Shown: positions 56,069 to 64,000 of the stretch, in pieces
Layout: each line of letters starts with the position of its first letter
How positions within the stretch are numbered: position 1 is the stretch's first letter
Origin: Parvibaculum sp046297875
Lineage (GTDB): Bacteria > Pseudomonadota > Alphaproteobacteria > Parvibaculales > Parvibaculaceae
Direction: 5' to 3'
DNA: 64,000 nucleotides
Assembly (NCBI RefSeq): GCF_046297875.1
Contig: NZ_JBKBHD010000001.1
Coordinates: 930,001 to 994,000 of the forward strand
The notes under the pieces: generated by a model
Told to the model about the DNA's origin: nothing
The model's input: only the letters and a program-made list of their open reading frames with translations
Database searches by the model: none
Position numbers and translations under genes: made by a program

Positions 56069-56566
56069 ATGATTTCCGGTTCCGCTCCCTGCCCCTGCCG
56101 TTCGGGCCTCGAATTCGGCCAATGCTGCGAGCCGTATCTTGCGGGTGCGAAGCTGCCGCCGACGCCGGAAGCGCTGATGCGCTCGCGCTATTCGGCCTTT
56201 GCGACCGGCAATATCCCCTATCTCGAAGAAACGCTGCTCCCCGGCACGCGGGACGATTTCGATCCCAAGGGTGCGGCTGAATGGGCGGCGGCAAGCGAAT
56301 GGACCGGGCTTGAAATCCGCCACACGGAAGGCGGGGGACCGGGTGAGAACGAAGGCGTCGTCGAATTCGTCGCGCACTACCGGCAAGCGGGCGACGAGCG
56401 CGTCCATCACGAGACCTCGACCTTCAGGCGGCAGGACGGGCGCTGGTGGTATGTCGACGGGATCATGGGTGTGCGGCCGCGGCGCGCCGAGAAGATCGGC
56501 CGCAACGATCCCTGCTCCTGCGGCTCGGGAAAGAAATACAAGAAGTGCTGCGGCGTGGCCGCCTGA
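56069..56566 (+). CDS. SEC-C motif protein (YchJ-like)
   Basis: This 165-aa protein has a Cys-rich zinc motif at each end: CPCRSGLEFGQCC near the start and DPCSCGSGKKYKKCC at the end (SEC-C type). The middle holds a YchJ-type NTF2-like domain with RSRYSAFATGNIPYLEETL and YRQAGDERVHHETSTF. Function unknown; YchJ-like proteins may bind zinc or ribosome-associated partners. ATG 56069 was chosen because the first zinc motif begins at residue 8. Confidence 0.92.
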   Translation: MISGSAPCPCRSGLEFGQCCEPYLAGAKLPPTPEALMRSRYSAFATGNIPYLEETLLPGTRDDFDPKGAAEWAAASEWTGLEIRHTEGGGPGENEGVVEFVAHYRQAGDERVHHETSTFRRQDGRWWYVDGIMGVRPRRAEKIGRNDPCSCGSGKKYKKCCGVAA

Positions 56567-56653
56567 CGGATTTTCCGGCGCTTCCCTGACTGGCCCTTTC
56601 ATGCTCCACTTCGCGCCGCCGCTGCGCCACAGGCAGCCGGGCGAAGCGGGAGG

Positions 56654-58135
56654 ATGAGACGAGTGGATGCCGTCGAAAAGGGGGGGGGCGATGAGCCCGT
56701 GCGCGTTCAGGTGCCAGGACAGGCAAGCGCACAACTGATTTCCGCTTCGGGCGGCGAGGCGGCGGACGGCAAGGGCCAGTGGAGCTGGGCGCTGTTCGAA
56801 TGGGCGCGCAATCCTTATGTGATCCTCATCACGATCTATATCTTCTCGCCCTATTTCTCGAGCACGGTGGTGGGCGATCCGGTTCGCGGCCAGGCGATCT
56901 GGGGCAATATCAACGGCATCGCCGGTTTCTTCATCGCCTGTCTCGGGCCGGTGCTCGGCGCCATCGCCGATACGGGCGGCAAGCGCAAACCCTGGATCGT
57001 CTTCTTCATCGCGATCATGGTGCCGGCCATCTATGCGCTGTGGTGGGCGATGCCGGGCGAGGCGGGGCTTTCCATTCTCGCGATTGCCGCGCTGATCGTG
57101 CTGATTGCGGTCGCTTTCGAGTTCTCCGCCGTCTTCCACAATTCGATGCTGCCCGCCGTTGCGCCGCATGAGCGGATCGGATTTCTTTCCGGTCTCGGCC
57201 TTGCGCTCGGCAATGCGGGCGCGCTCATCATTCTCTGTTTCATGCTCTGGGCCTTCATGCTGCCGGGCAATGTCGACTGGGGTTTCGTGCCTGCCGAACC
57301 CCTGTTCGGCATCGACGCATCGGCGCATGAGAACAGCCGCATCTCGGGGCCCATCGTTGCGGTGTGGCTTCTCTTCTTTTCGCTGCCGCTGCTTCTCTGG
57401 ACGCCGGATGTGAAGGGTACGAATGTGCCCATGAGGAAGGCGATTTCGCGCGGCATCGGCAATGTCATCGGCACGGTGCGGAAGCTGCGCCACTACAAGA
57501 ACATCGCGATCTATCTTGCCGCGCGCATGTTCTACAATGACGGCAAGACGGCGGTGCTCGTGTTCGGCGGCGTCTATGCGGTGGGCATATTCGGCTGGGG
57601 GCCGCTCACGCTCACCATCTATGGCATCGTGCTGTCGGTCTTTGCGGTGGCGGGCGGTTTCTTCGGCGGCTGGCTCGACGATACGTTCGGTTCGAAGCGC
57701 GCGATCCTCGTTTCGATCGGCGGCACATGCGTCGGCCTCATTCTCGCGATTTCGATCACGCCGAACGAACTTTTCTTCTTTCCCTATGATGCGGCGGCGG
57801 CAGGGCCGATCTGGGATCTTCCCTTCTTCGCGACGCTGCCCGAACTCATGTATCTCATCGTCGTCATCATCGTCGCGATCTGCATCACGGCGGCCTATGC
57901 GAACAGCCGCACCATGCTTGCGCGCATTGCGCCCGTCACCAAGATGTCGGAATTCTTCGGCATCTATGCGCTGTCCGGCACGGCGACGGCCTTTCTCGGG
58001 CCGCTTCTCGTCGGTGTCGTCACGCTCATGTTCCAGAGCCAGCGCATCGGCTTTGCCTCGATCCTCATTCTTCTCGGGCTCGGGCTGGCGGGTATGCTGT
58101 TCGTGAAGGAAGAACGTGCGGAGGCGGTCGATTGA
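56654..58135 (+). CDS. UMF1-family MFS permease, copy 1
   Basis: This 493-aa transporter is of the UMF1 type (related to yeast Atg22, vacuolar amino-acid efflux). LFEWARNPYVILITIYIFSP at the front, AIADTGGKRKPWIVFF and ANSRTMLARIAPVTKMSEFF are typical, with about 12 helices. The substrate is unknown. GTG 56663 is an alternative start with better spacing to GGGAGG. It is followed by a paralog whose TTG start overlaps the stop (TTGA). Confidence 0.92.
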   Translation: MRRVDAVEKGGGDEPVRVQVPGQASAQLISASGGEAADGKGQWSWALFEWARNPYVILITIYIFSPYFSSTVVGDPVRGQAIWGNINGIAGFFIACLGPVLGAIADTGGKRKPWIVFFIAIMVPAIYALWWAMPGEAGLSILAIAALIVLIAVAFEFSAVFHNSMLPAVAPHERIGFLSGLGLALGNAGALIILCFMLWAFMLPGNVDWGFVPAEPLFGIDASAHENSRISGPIVAVWLLFFSLPLLLWTPDVKGTNVPMRKAISRGIGNVIGTVRKLRHYKNIAIYLAARMFYNDGKTAVLVFGGVYAVGIFGWGPLTLTIYGIVLSVFAVAGGFFGGWLDDTFGSKRAILVSIGGTCVGLILAISITPNELFFFPYDAAAAGPIWDLPFFATLPELMYLIVVIIVAICITAAYANSRTMLARIAPVTKMSEFFGIYALSGTATAFLGPLLVGVVTLMFQSQRIGFASILILLGLGLAGMLFVKEERAEAVD

Positions 58136-59556
58136 ATGCAGTGATCGAGGGCGCGGTGCCGGAGCTTCAGCCGCCGCATGATACGGGCGGCAAGGAACCC
58201 GCCTCGAATGTCGCGCAAGGCGCCTGGGTTCTCTATGAATGGGCGAACCAGACCTATTTCTCGCTCATCACGATCTTTCTCTTTCCACCCTTCTTCACGC
58301 AGGTGCTGGCGGCCAATCCCATCGAGGGTCAGGCGCAATGGGGCTATGTGCAGGCAGTGGCCGGCATTTCGATTGCGCTCCTGAGCCCGCTTCTTGGCGC
58401 GATGGCCGATGCGGCGGGGCCGCGCAAGCCCTGGATCGTGGTCACCACGCTGATTTGTGCGGCGGGCTGTTTCGCGCTCTGGTTCGCGGTGCCGGGATCG
58501 CCGCTCCTTCCCATCATGATCTCCCTTGTCGTCGCCGCGATCGGCATGGAATTCACGATCATCTTTGCCAATGCCATGCTGCCGACCATCGCATCGGACC
58601 GGCGGATCGGGCTTCTGTCGGGCATCGGCATCGGCGTCGGCCAGCTCGCCGCCATCGTGGCGCTGGTGCTGGTGCTGATCCTTTTGCAACTGCCGGGCGA
58701 GGTGGAAGCCTCCTTCATTCCTTCAGAACCGATCTTCGGTCTCTCCAAGGAAGCGCATGAGACCGACCGCATCATCGGTCCGATCTCGGGCCTCTGGTTC
58801 CTCGTCTTCATGCTGCCCTTGCTCTTTCTCGTGCCGGACCAGAAGAGCCGAGGCATAAGCCGCACACAGGCCGCGCGGGAAGGTCTCACGCGCCTCATTG
58901 CGACGCTGCGCTCCGTCCGCCATTTCCGCAATGTCGGGCTCTATCTCTTTTCGCGCATGCTGTTCTATGACGGCATGACGGCGATCTTCGTTTTCGGCGG
59001 CATTCTCGCGGCGGGCATTTTCGGCTGGGGCGCGATGGAGATGGCCGTCTATGGCATCTGGGTGACGCTGTTCGCTGCCTTCGGCGCATTTGTCGGCGGC
59101 TGGGTCGATCTGAAGATCGGTTCGAAGCGGACGCTCGTCTGGTCGCTCCTTGGCGTCATTGCAACCTTCCTGCTCCTCCTCTCCTTCGACCGCGACCGGA
59201 TCTTCTATGTCATCACCGTGCCGGTGGCGGCGGATGCGGGCGCCTTCACGACGCTTCCGCAGCAGCTTTTCCTTCTGACCGTCGGCTTCTTCGGGCTATC
59301 GGTCGGGCCGGTGATCGCATCGAGCCGCACCATGATGGCGCGGATCAGCCCGCGCGAAATGATGACGGAGTTCTTCGGTCTCTTCGCGCTGGTCGGCAAG
59401 GCGACGGCCTGGGTTGCGCCGCTCTTTATCGGCATCGTGACGGCGATGACGCAGAACCAGCGCTTCGGGCTGATGGTCGTCGTGCCGCTTATCCTGGCCG
59501 GTCTGATCGGCCTTCTCTTCGTGAAGGAAGAACGCGCGAGCGCTGTCGTTCATTGA
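58132..59556 (+). CDS. UMF1-family MFS permease, copy 2
   Basis: This 474-aa permease is a paralog of the upstream gene with the same layout (VLYEWANQTYFSLITIFLFP, DAAGPRKPWIVVTTLICAAG, SSRTMMARISPREMMTEFFG). Overlap TTGA couples translation. Substrate unknown; the pair might act as a heterodimer or as two specificities. The alternative GTG four codons in is possible. It converges with purH, 18 nt between stops. Confidence 0.92.
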   Translation: MNAVIEGAVPELQPPHDTGGKEPASNVAQGAWVLYEWANQTYFSLITIFLFPPFFTQVLAANPIEGQAQWGYVQAVAGISIALLSPLLGAMADAAGPRKPWIVVTTLICAAGCFALWFAVPGSPLLPIMISLVVAAIGMEFTIIFANAMLPTIASDRRIGLLSGIGIGVGQLAAIVALVLVLILLQLPGEVEASFIPSEPIFGLSKEAHETDRIIGPISGLWFLVFMLPLLFLVPDQKSRGISRTQAAREGLTRLIATLRSVRHFRNVGLYLFSRMLFYDGMTAIFVFGGILAAGIFGWGAMEMAVYGIWVTLFAAFGAFVGGWVDLKIGSKRTLVWSLLGVIATFLLLLSFDRDRIFYVITVPVAADAGAFTTLPQQLFLLTVGFFGLSVGPVIASSRTMMARISPREMMTEFFGLFALVGKATAWVAPLFIGIVTAMTQNQRFGLMVVVPLILAGLIGLLFVKEERASAVVH

Positions 59557-59574
59557 GGGCGCTCATCTTCCGCT

Positions 59575-61188
59575 TCAATGGCGGAAGTGGCGCATCCCCG
59601 TCATGACCATGGCGAGACCCTTTTCGTCTGCCGCCGCGATCACTTCATCGTCTCGCACGGAACCGCCGGGCTGGATCACGGCGGTCGCGCCTGCTTCCGC
59701 CGCCGAGAGAAGGCCGTCGGCGAAGGGGAAGAAGGCGTCGGAGGCAACGACCGAACCGATGGTGGCGGGCGTCTTCTCGCCTGCCGCTTCCGCCGCATCC
59801 TGGGCTTTCCGCGCGGCGATGCGGGCCGAATCCACGCGGCTCATCTGGCCGGCGCCGATGCCGACGGTGGCGCCATTCTTCACATAGATGATCGCATTCG
59901 ACTTCACATGCTTGCAGACGCGGAAGGCGAATTTGAGGTCGGCCATTTCCTGCGCCGCCGGGGCGCGCTTCGTCACCACTTTCAGATCGAGATCGTCGAT
60001 GCGGCCATTGTCGCGCGACTGGACGAGCATGCCGCCCGCCACCGCCTTGAAGTTCAGGCCCGGCGCGCCCGCATCCGGCAGGCCGCCGGTGACGAGGAGG
60101 CGGAGGTTCTTCTTCGCGCCGATGATGCGGCGCGCATCTTCATCGGCGCCGGGAGCGATGATGACTTCGGTGAAGATACGGGCAATTTCTTCCGCCGTCT
60201 CGCCATCGAGAGGCATGTTCGCGGCGATGATGCCGCCAAAGGCAGAGACGGGATCGCAGGCGAGCGCCTTTCTGTAGGCGTCCGCAAGAGATGTGCCCGT
60301 CGCCACGCCGCAAGGGTTCGCATGCTTGATGATGGCGATGGCGGGGGCAATCTTCGGATCGAATTCGCCGACGAGTTCGAAGGCCGCGTCCGTGTCGTTG
60401 ATATTGTTGTAGGAAAGCTCCTTGCCCTGAAGCTGGACGGCATTGGAGACGCCGGGGCGGTTCTCGCCGGACATATAGAAGCTTGCGATCTGGTGCGGGT
60501 TCTCGCCATAGCGCAGCGTCTGCTTGAGGCTGCCGCCAAAGGCGCGATAGGCGGGCGCCGTCTCGCCGATCGCATCGGCCATCCAGTTCGAGATCGCGGC
60601 ATCGTAGGCCGCGGTGCGGGCATAGGCCTTCTGCGCGAGCTTCGTGCGGAGCGCGAGCGACGTGCCGGACTTGCCGCGGATTTCGGACAGCACCGCGTCG
60701 TAGTCCGACGCATCGACCACGACCGCGACATAGGCATGGTTCTTCGCTGCCGCGCGGATCATGGCCGGGCCGCCAATGTCGATATTCTCGACGCAATCGT
60801 CGTAATTGCCGCCCTTCGCCACCGTTTCCTCGAAGGGGTAGAGATTGACGACCAGCAGGTCGATGCCGCCGATGCCATGCTCCTTCATGGAGGCGGCATG
60901 GGCCTGATCGTCGCGGATTGCGAGGAGGCCGCCATGCACTTTCGGGTGGAGCGTCTTCACGCGGCCATCCATCATTTCGGGAAAGCCCGTCAGGTCCGAC
61001 ACATCCTTCACCGGCAGCGCCGCATCCTTGATCGCCTTTGCCGTACCGCCGGTCGAGATCAGTTCGACGCCCGCCTCGTGCAGCGCGCGGGCGAATTCGG
61101 CAAGCCCCGTCTTGTCGGAAACGGAGATGAGGGCGCGGCGGACGCGCTGGATATCGGCGGCTTCAGGGTAGGCTTTGGCGGTGGGCAT
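59575..61188 (-). CDS. purH: Bifunctional AICAR transformylase / IMP cyclohydrolase
   Basis: This 537-aa enzyme performs the last two steps of IMP synthesis. The IMP cyclohydrolase domain is first (ALISVSDKTGLAEFARALHE, ISTGGTAKAIKDA, GRVKTLHPKVHGGLLAIRDD), the AICAR transformylase domain follows (KELSYNNINDTDAAFELVGE, IIKHANPCGVATG, AFPFADG-like DAFFPFADGLL). Length and motifs are complete. ATG 61188 (MPTAKAYPEA) was chosen; the frame extends to 61251 without support. It lies downstream of the heparinase-like and rpe genes on the same strand, a common alphaproteobacterial order, but with a gene on the other strand between. Confidence 0.97.
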   Translation of the reverse strand: MPTAKAYPEAADIQRVRRALISVSDKTGLAEFARALHEAGVELISTGGTAKAIKDAALPVKDVSDLTGFPEMMDGRVKTLHPKVHGGLLAIRDDQAHAASMKEHGIGGIDLLVVNLYPFEETVAKGGNYDDCVENIDIGGPAMIRAAAKNHAYVAVVVDASDYDAVLSEIRGKSGTSLALRTKLAQKAYARTAAYDAAISNWMADAIGETAPAYRAFGGSLKQTLRYGENPHQIASFYMSGENRPGVSNAVQLQGKELSYNNINDTDAAFELVGEFDPKIAPAIAIIKHANPCGVATGTSLADAYRKALACDPVSAFGGIIAANMPLDGETAEEIARIFTEVIIAPGADEDARRIIGAKKNLRLLVTGGLPDAGAPGLNFKAVAGGMLVQSRDNGRIDDLDLKVVTKRAPAAQEMADLKFAFRVCKHVKSNAIIYVKNGATVGIGAGQMSRVDSARIAARKAQDAAEAAGEKTPATIGSVVASDAFFPFADGLLSAAEAGATAVIQPGGSVRDDEVIAAADEKGLAMVMTGMRHFRH

Positions 61189-61367
61189 TTCGGGGCTCCG
61201 GTGGGGCGGGAGGATGGCCGGGGCAATAGCATGAAGCGGCGAAGGGGCCAAGGCGGCAGGGGCTGGAATGGAATTGGCCCCATGAACTTTACCTCAGAGG
61301 TTATCGAAAGGCTGGCGCCGCGCGGCTAGGCTCACGGCCAACGCCCTGAAAATGCGAGGAAATTCCC

Positions 61368-61775
61368 ATGAGTGCCGTGCCCGATATCTCCTATCTGCCC
61401 TTTGCCAATCTGCTCGGGATCGAGCTTGAGGAGGCAACGCCCGACCGCGTGGTGGCTAGGTTGACGGTGCGGAAAGAGCTTTGCACCGTGCCGGACATTC
61501 TTCATGGCGGGGCGATCATGTCGTTTGCGGACACGGTGGGCGCGGTGGCGACCGTGCTCAACCTCAAGGGCGGGGCCACGACGACGACGGTCGAGAGCAA
61601 GACGAATTTCCTCGCGCCCGTGCCGGTGGGCGATGTGGCGACGGCGACCTGCGAGCCCTTTCACAAGGGCGGGCGGCTGATGGTCTGGCAGACGAAGATC
61701 ACGCGGGGCGACGGGCGACTCTGCGCGGTGGTGACGCAGAGCCAGATGGTGCTGGAGCCGAAGAAGAAGCACTAG
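61368..61775 (+). CDS. PaaI-family thioesterase, second in window
   Basis: This 135-aa hotdog protein has ILHGGAIMSFADTVGAVATV, the PaaI-type HGG signature, and TTVESKTNFLAPVPVGD. It hydrolyses an unknown acyl- or aryl-CoA. A GAGGAAATTCCC ribosome site precedes the ATG. It lies between purH and the heparinase-like gene, divergent from purH and convergent with the latter (1 nt between stops). Confidence 0.9.
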   Translation: MSAVPDISYLPFANLLGIELEEATPDRVVARLTVRKELCTVPDILHGGAIMSFADTVGAVATVLNLKGGATTTTVESKTNFLAPVPVGDVATATCEPFHKGGRLMVWQTKITRGDGRLCAVVTQSQMVLEPKKKH

Positions 61776-61776
61776 C

Positions 61777-63663
61777 TCACTCGCCCGGCGGCAGGTCGAG
61801 ATCCGGCAGCTCCGGCAGCAATTCGTCTTCGCGTTTCGTATGGCCGGCATTGCGCGTCGAGAGGCGGCGCCATGCCCAATTCACGCGGGCTTCACCGCGG
61901 AAGACGCGGCCTGCAACGACGATCTGCTCGGCGCGGCGGGTCGTGTCGCCGGAACCGAGATAGACGCTCTCCTCGATCGCGATTTCGCATTCGCCGCCGC
62001 CCGAGCGGGCGCGGAACTGCCAGCCATCGCCATTCGGCAACAGCACCAGCACATTGGTGCGGTCATGGGCAAGCGACACGCGCGCATCCGGGTGGATATG
62101 GAAGCGGATGGTGAAGTCCGGGTCTTCTTCCGGCTTTGCCCAATAGCGGCGCTGCCAGAAACGGGCGGGGCGCTGGCTCACCGTTTCGAGCCTGTCCTCG
62201 CCGCGCAGATCCTCGCCCGTTGCGGAGAGGAAAAGGCGGCGGCAATGGCGCAGGCCGAACAGGCCCACATAACCGTCATGGGCGGCCTCGAGCCAGATGC
62301 CCGCCTCGTTCTCGTTGCGGCGGCTTTCGACCTCGACAGGGCCTTCCATGATGCGCGCGCCGAGCAATGTGCGCGAGATTTTTCCCTTCAGCATCCGCGC
62401 CGAGGATGTGTCGGCAAGGACGAGCGTCGAATGGGCGGCAGTGGCGCGGCTCGCGGCCTCCCAGTCGGGGCCGAGCACTTTCGTCGCGCCGCAATTCACG
62501 ATCATGCGGGCGCGGCCCGTGCTCATCTCGAAGGCGAGGCAGCCGGCATGGGCTTCATGGCTGAACGGGCCCGGCGGCGGTGCGCCCGTATCCATGACGA
62601 GGCTTGCGGGCCCCGCGGCCAGGCGCTGATAGCCCGAATGCGGCGCAAGACCGAAAGGCTTTCCCTTCGTGTCGTCGCGCTCCAGCACGGCGTCGATCGC
62701 GCCTTCCGGTCCTTCGGTCGAACCGTTGAAAAGCGCCAGCCGCCCGTCGCCGTGGCGGAAGAAGCGCAGCATCGGCGTCATGCGGTCGATTGCATCGCGC
62801 ACCGGCTTCGGCACTTCGATGCGCCGCGCGGTGAGTGCATCGCGCAGCGACAGAAGATCGAGCAGGATCGAAAGCTGCGCCGAAGGATTGCGGCTCACAT
62901 GGCCACCATCGGCGAGGATCTGCCGGTCGAGTTCGCGGCAGAGAAGCGCCACGCCTTTCTTCAGCCGCTTGTGACCTTCGGACAGGCAGAGACCGGAAAA
63001 GGCAAGGCCCAGCGCGGCGGTGATGCGCGGCTCGCCCGCCGGTGCGATGGCGGCGACGCGGGCAAGGTGACGCGCCTGCCGCGCCATGTTGCGCAGCAGC
63101 GTCGAGCGGTAGACGAGGTCGGTGCCGTCGATGATGAGTGCGCCGTTTGCGACCCATGACATGAGCCGGCGTCCGATCACCTGCGGCCGCCAGGCGATGT
63201 CGTGCCAGCGGCCTTCGGCCGCGATCCAGCTTGCGACAAGTTCCTGCGCATGGCGGCGCGCGGTATCGCCATTATTCGCGTCATGCGCCGTGGTGAAGTG
63301 GCGCAGCCAGGAAAAGCCGTGCAATTCCTCCGACCAGCGCTCGCTTGGCGGATCGGCGGCGAAAGGCGAGGAGCCGCCCGGCGCGCGGACCTGACCGCCC
63401 GGCAGAAACCAGCGGCCCTGAAAGAGAGCGTCTGCCGCGCTGGCGCGTCCGGGGCGCAGTTCCGGCGGATAGAGCACCATATGGTCGGGCATCGGCCCAC
63501 GCAGCGTCTGGCCATAGACCCAGGTGTTGAAGATGCCGGCAAGGGCGGCGTCGCGCGTGCGGGTGAGGGCAGCGCCTGCGAGGTCGATCAGCCGGTTGCC
63601 GGACGCGGTGCGCCGTGGAGCGGCCGCTCCCTTCTGTTCCGATCTCGCCAGCGCCTCGGCCAT
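61777..63663 (-). CDS. Heparinase II/III-family protein
   Basis: This 628-aa protein begins with an alpha/alpha-toroid (about 90-330; RLIDLAGAALTRTRDAALAG, FSWLRHFTTAHDANNGDTAR, SWVANGALIIDG) and ends with a beta-sandwich lyase domain (about 380-600). Alphaproteobacterial members sit next to purH and rpe and are annotated as heparinase-like, but the natural substrate is unknown and they are not known to degrade heparin. No signal peptide is seen, which is odd for a polysaccharide lyase. ATG 63663 starts MAEALARSEQKG; the frame goes to 63861 but overlaps rpe. Confidence 0.88.
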   Translation of the reverse strand: MAEALARSEQKGAAAPRRTASGNRLIDLAGAALTRTRDAALAGIFNTWVYGQTLRGPMPDHMVLYPPELRPGRASAADALFQGRWFLPGGQVRAPGGSSPFAADPPSERWSEELHGFSWLRHFTTAHDANNGDTARRHAQELVASWIAAEGRWHDIAWRPQVIGRRLMSWVANGALIIDGTDLVYRSTLLRNMARQARHLARVAAIAPAGEPRITAALGLAFSGLCLSEGHKRLKKGVALLCRELDRQILADGGHVSRNPSAQLSILLDLLSLRDALTARRIEVPKPVRDAIDRMTPMLRFFRHGDGRLALFNGSTEGPEGAIDAVLERDDTKGKPFGLAPHSGYQRLAAGPASLVMDTGAPPPGPFSHEAHAGCLAFEMSTGRARMIVNCGATKVLGPDWEAASRATAAHSTLVLADTSSARMLKGKISRTLLGARIMEGPVEVESRRNENEAGIWLEAAHDGYVGLFGLRHCRRLFLSATGEDLRGEDRLETVSQRPARFWQRRYWAKPEEDPDFTIRFHIHPDARVSLAHDRTNVLVLLPNGDGWQFRARSGGGECEIAIEESVYLGSGDTTRRAEQIVVAGRVFRGEARVNWAWRRLSTRNAGHTKREDELLPELPDLDLPPGE

Positions 63664-63691
63664 TCGAGAGGCCCTTTCTTCGCGCCCTGAT

Positions 63692-64000
63692 TCAGGCGCC
63701 GCCGCGCAATGCCGCGATGTTCTTCGCATAGGCGGCGGGACCGCCCTTGAAAGTTGCCGTGCCGGCGACGAGCACATTGGCGCCGGCCGCGATGGCGCGG
63801 GGCGCCGTTTCGAAATTAATGCCGCCATCGACTTCGAGTTCGACCGCAAGCCCTTCCGCATCTATCCGCTTACGGATGGTTTCGATGCGGGCGAGCTGGC
63901 TTTCGATGAAGCTCTGGCCGCCGAAGCCGGGGTTCACCGACATGACGAGCACAAGGTCGATATCGCGGAGAAGCGGCCAGAGAAATTCGAGCGGCGTGCC
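63692..64000 (-). CDS. rpe: Ribulose-phosphate 3-epimerase, C-terminal part (partial)
   Basis: The frame is open to the right edge of the window and gives about 102 residues of Rpe. It contains DLVLVMSVNPGFGGQSFI, the active-site segment, followed by ELEVDGGINFETAPRAIAAG with the catalytic Asp and phosphate-binding loop, and ends FKGGPAAYAKNIAALRGGA. Rpe interconverts ribulose-5-P and xylulose-5-P. The N-terminal half lies outside the window. It is 28 nt upstream of the heparinase-like gene. Confidence 0.96.
   Translation of the reverse strand, partial: GTPLEFLWPLLRDIDLVLVMSVNPGFGGQSFIESQLARIETIRKRIDAEGLAVELEVDGGINFETAPRAIAAGANVLVAGTATFKGGPAAYAKNIAALRGGA

Noticed and set aside
55958..57493. 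511-aa minus-strand frame
   Set aside because: Crosses the tRNA-Gly and runs antisense to the SEC-C and UMF1 genes; no family resemblance.

Overview
The window is high-GC DNA from an alphaproteobacterium. The left third has the gene order rho, mnmE, mnmG, rsmG, parA, parB, holA, lptE, leuS, which is typical of the origin-proximal region of alphaproteobacterial chromosomes. Three TGTTTCACGTGAAACA-type ParB sites (parS) lie in and beside mnmG and rsmG. Protein content (UMF1-type permeases, several aryl/alkyl-type sulfotransferases, a PQQ alcohol dehydrogenase, many hotdog thioesterases) would suit a Parvibaculum-like marine or soil organism. That genus guess is inference from memory, not proven by the sequence.

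Layout. 1-227: 3' end of rho. 0.3-4.4 kb: small oxidoreductase/hydrolase genes on the minus strand (a tightly overlapping quinone oxidoreductase - GFA protein - hydrolase operon, a LysE exporter, a dienelactone hydrolase). 4.4-6.8 kb: a GcvA-like LysR regulator, then a short AT-rich two-gene cassette of unknown function. 6.8-9.2 kb: a DUF255 thioredoxin-fold protein and a small conserved protein. 9.3-20.5 kb: tRNA modification, chromosome segregation and essential genes (mnmE, mnmG, rsmG, parAB, holA, lptE, leuS) and a DUF3576 lipoprotein. 21.2-29.7 kb: a porin, two tandem sulfotransferases, a ThiE-like protein, a YggS-type PLP protein, an L,D-transpeptidase, a TPR-sulfotransferase and a response regulator. 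29.7-33.8 kb: thioesterases, a cNMP-binding protein, a TetR regulator and exonuclease III. 33.9-34.1 kb: a 45-bp tandem repeat array. 34.4-38.3 kb: a putrescine-type catabolic operon. 38.4-43.1 kb: lolA-like, ftsK and an aminotransferase. 43.4-46.8 kb: the nitrogen module glnK-amt plus a second amt. 47.5-49.7 kb: a quinohemoprotein alcohol dehydrogenase. 49.8-55.8 kb: an amidase, a UbiH-type hydroxylase, a four-gene CnoX/LON-like/Trm112/DUF971 operon, DUF4345 and a YbaK deacylase. 55.9-59.6 kb: tRNA-Gly(GCC), a SEC-C protein and two overlapping UMF1 permeases. 59.6-64 kb: purH, a thioesterase, a heparinase-like protein and the 3' end of rpe.

Most of the window is ordinary core chromosome. The places that need a second look are the AT-rich cassette at 5.8-6.7 kb, the 45-bp minisatellite at 33.9-34.1 kb, and two families of intergenic hairpin repeats (3.56-3.72, 10.58-10.65 and 15.55-15.71 kb) whose internal stems differ in sequence but keep base pairing. 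Also of note are the parS cluster, a palindromic operator candidate upstream of the TetR gene, and an AT-rich repeated motif between glnK and the PQQ dehydrogenase. I did not find a clear, complete new multi-gene system. The AT-rich cassette is the best candidate.
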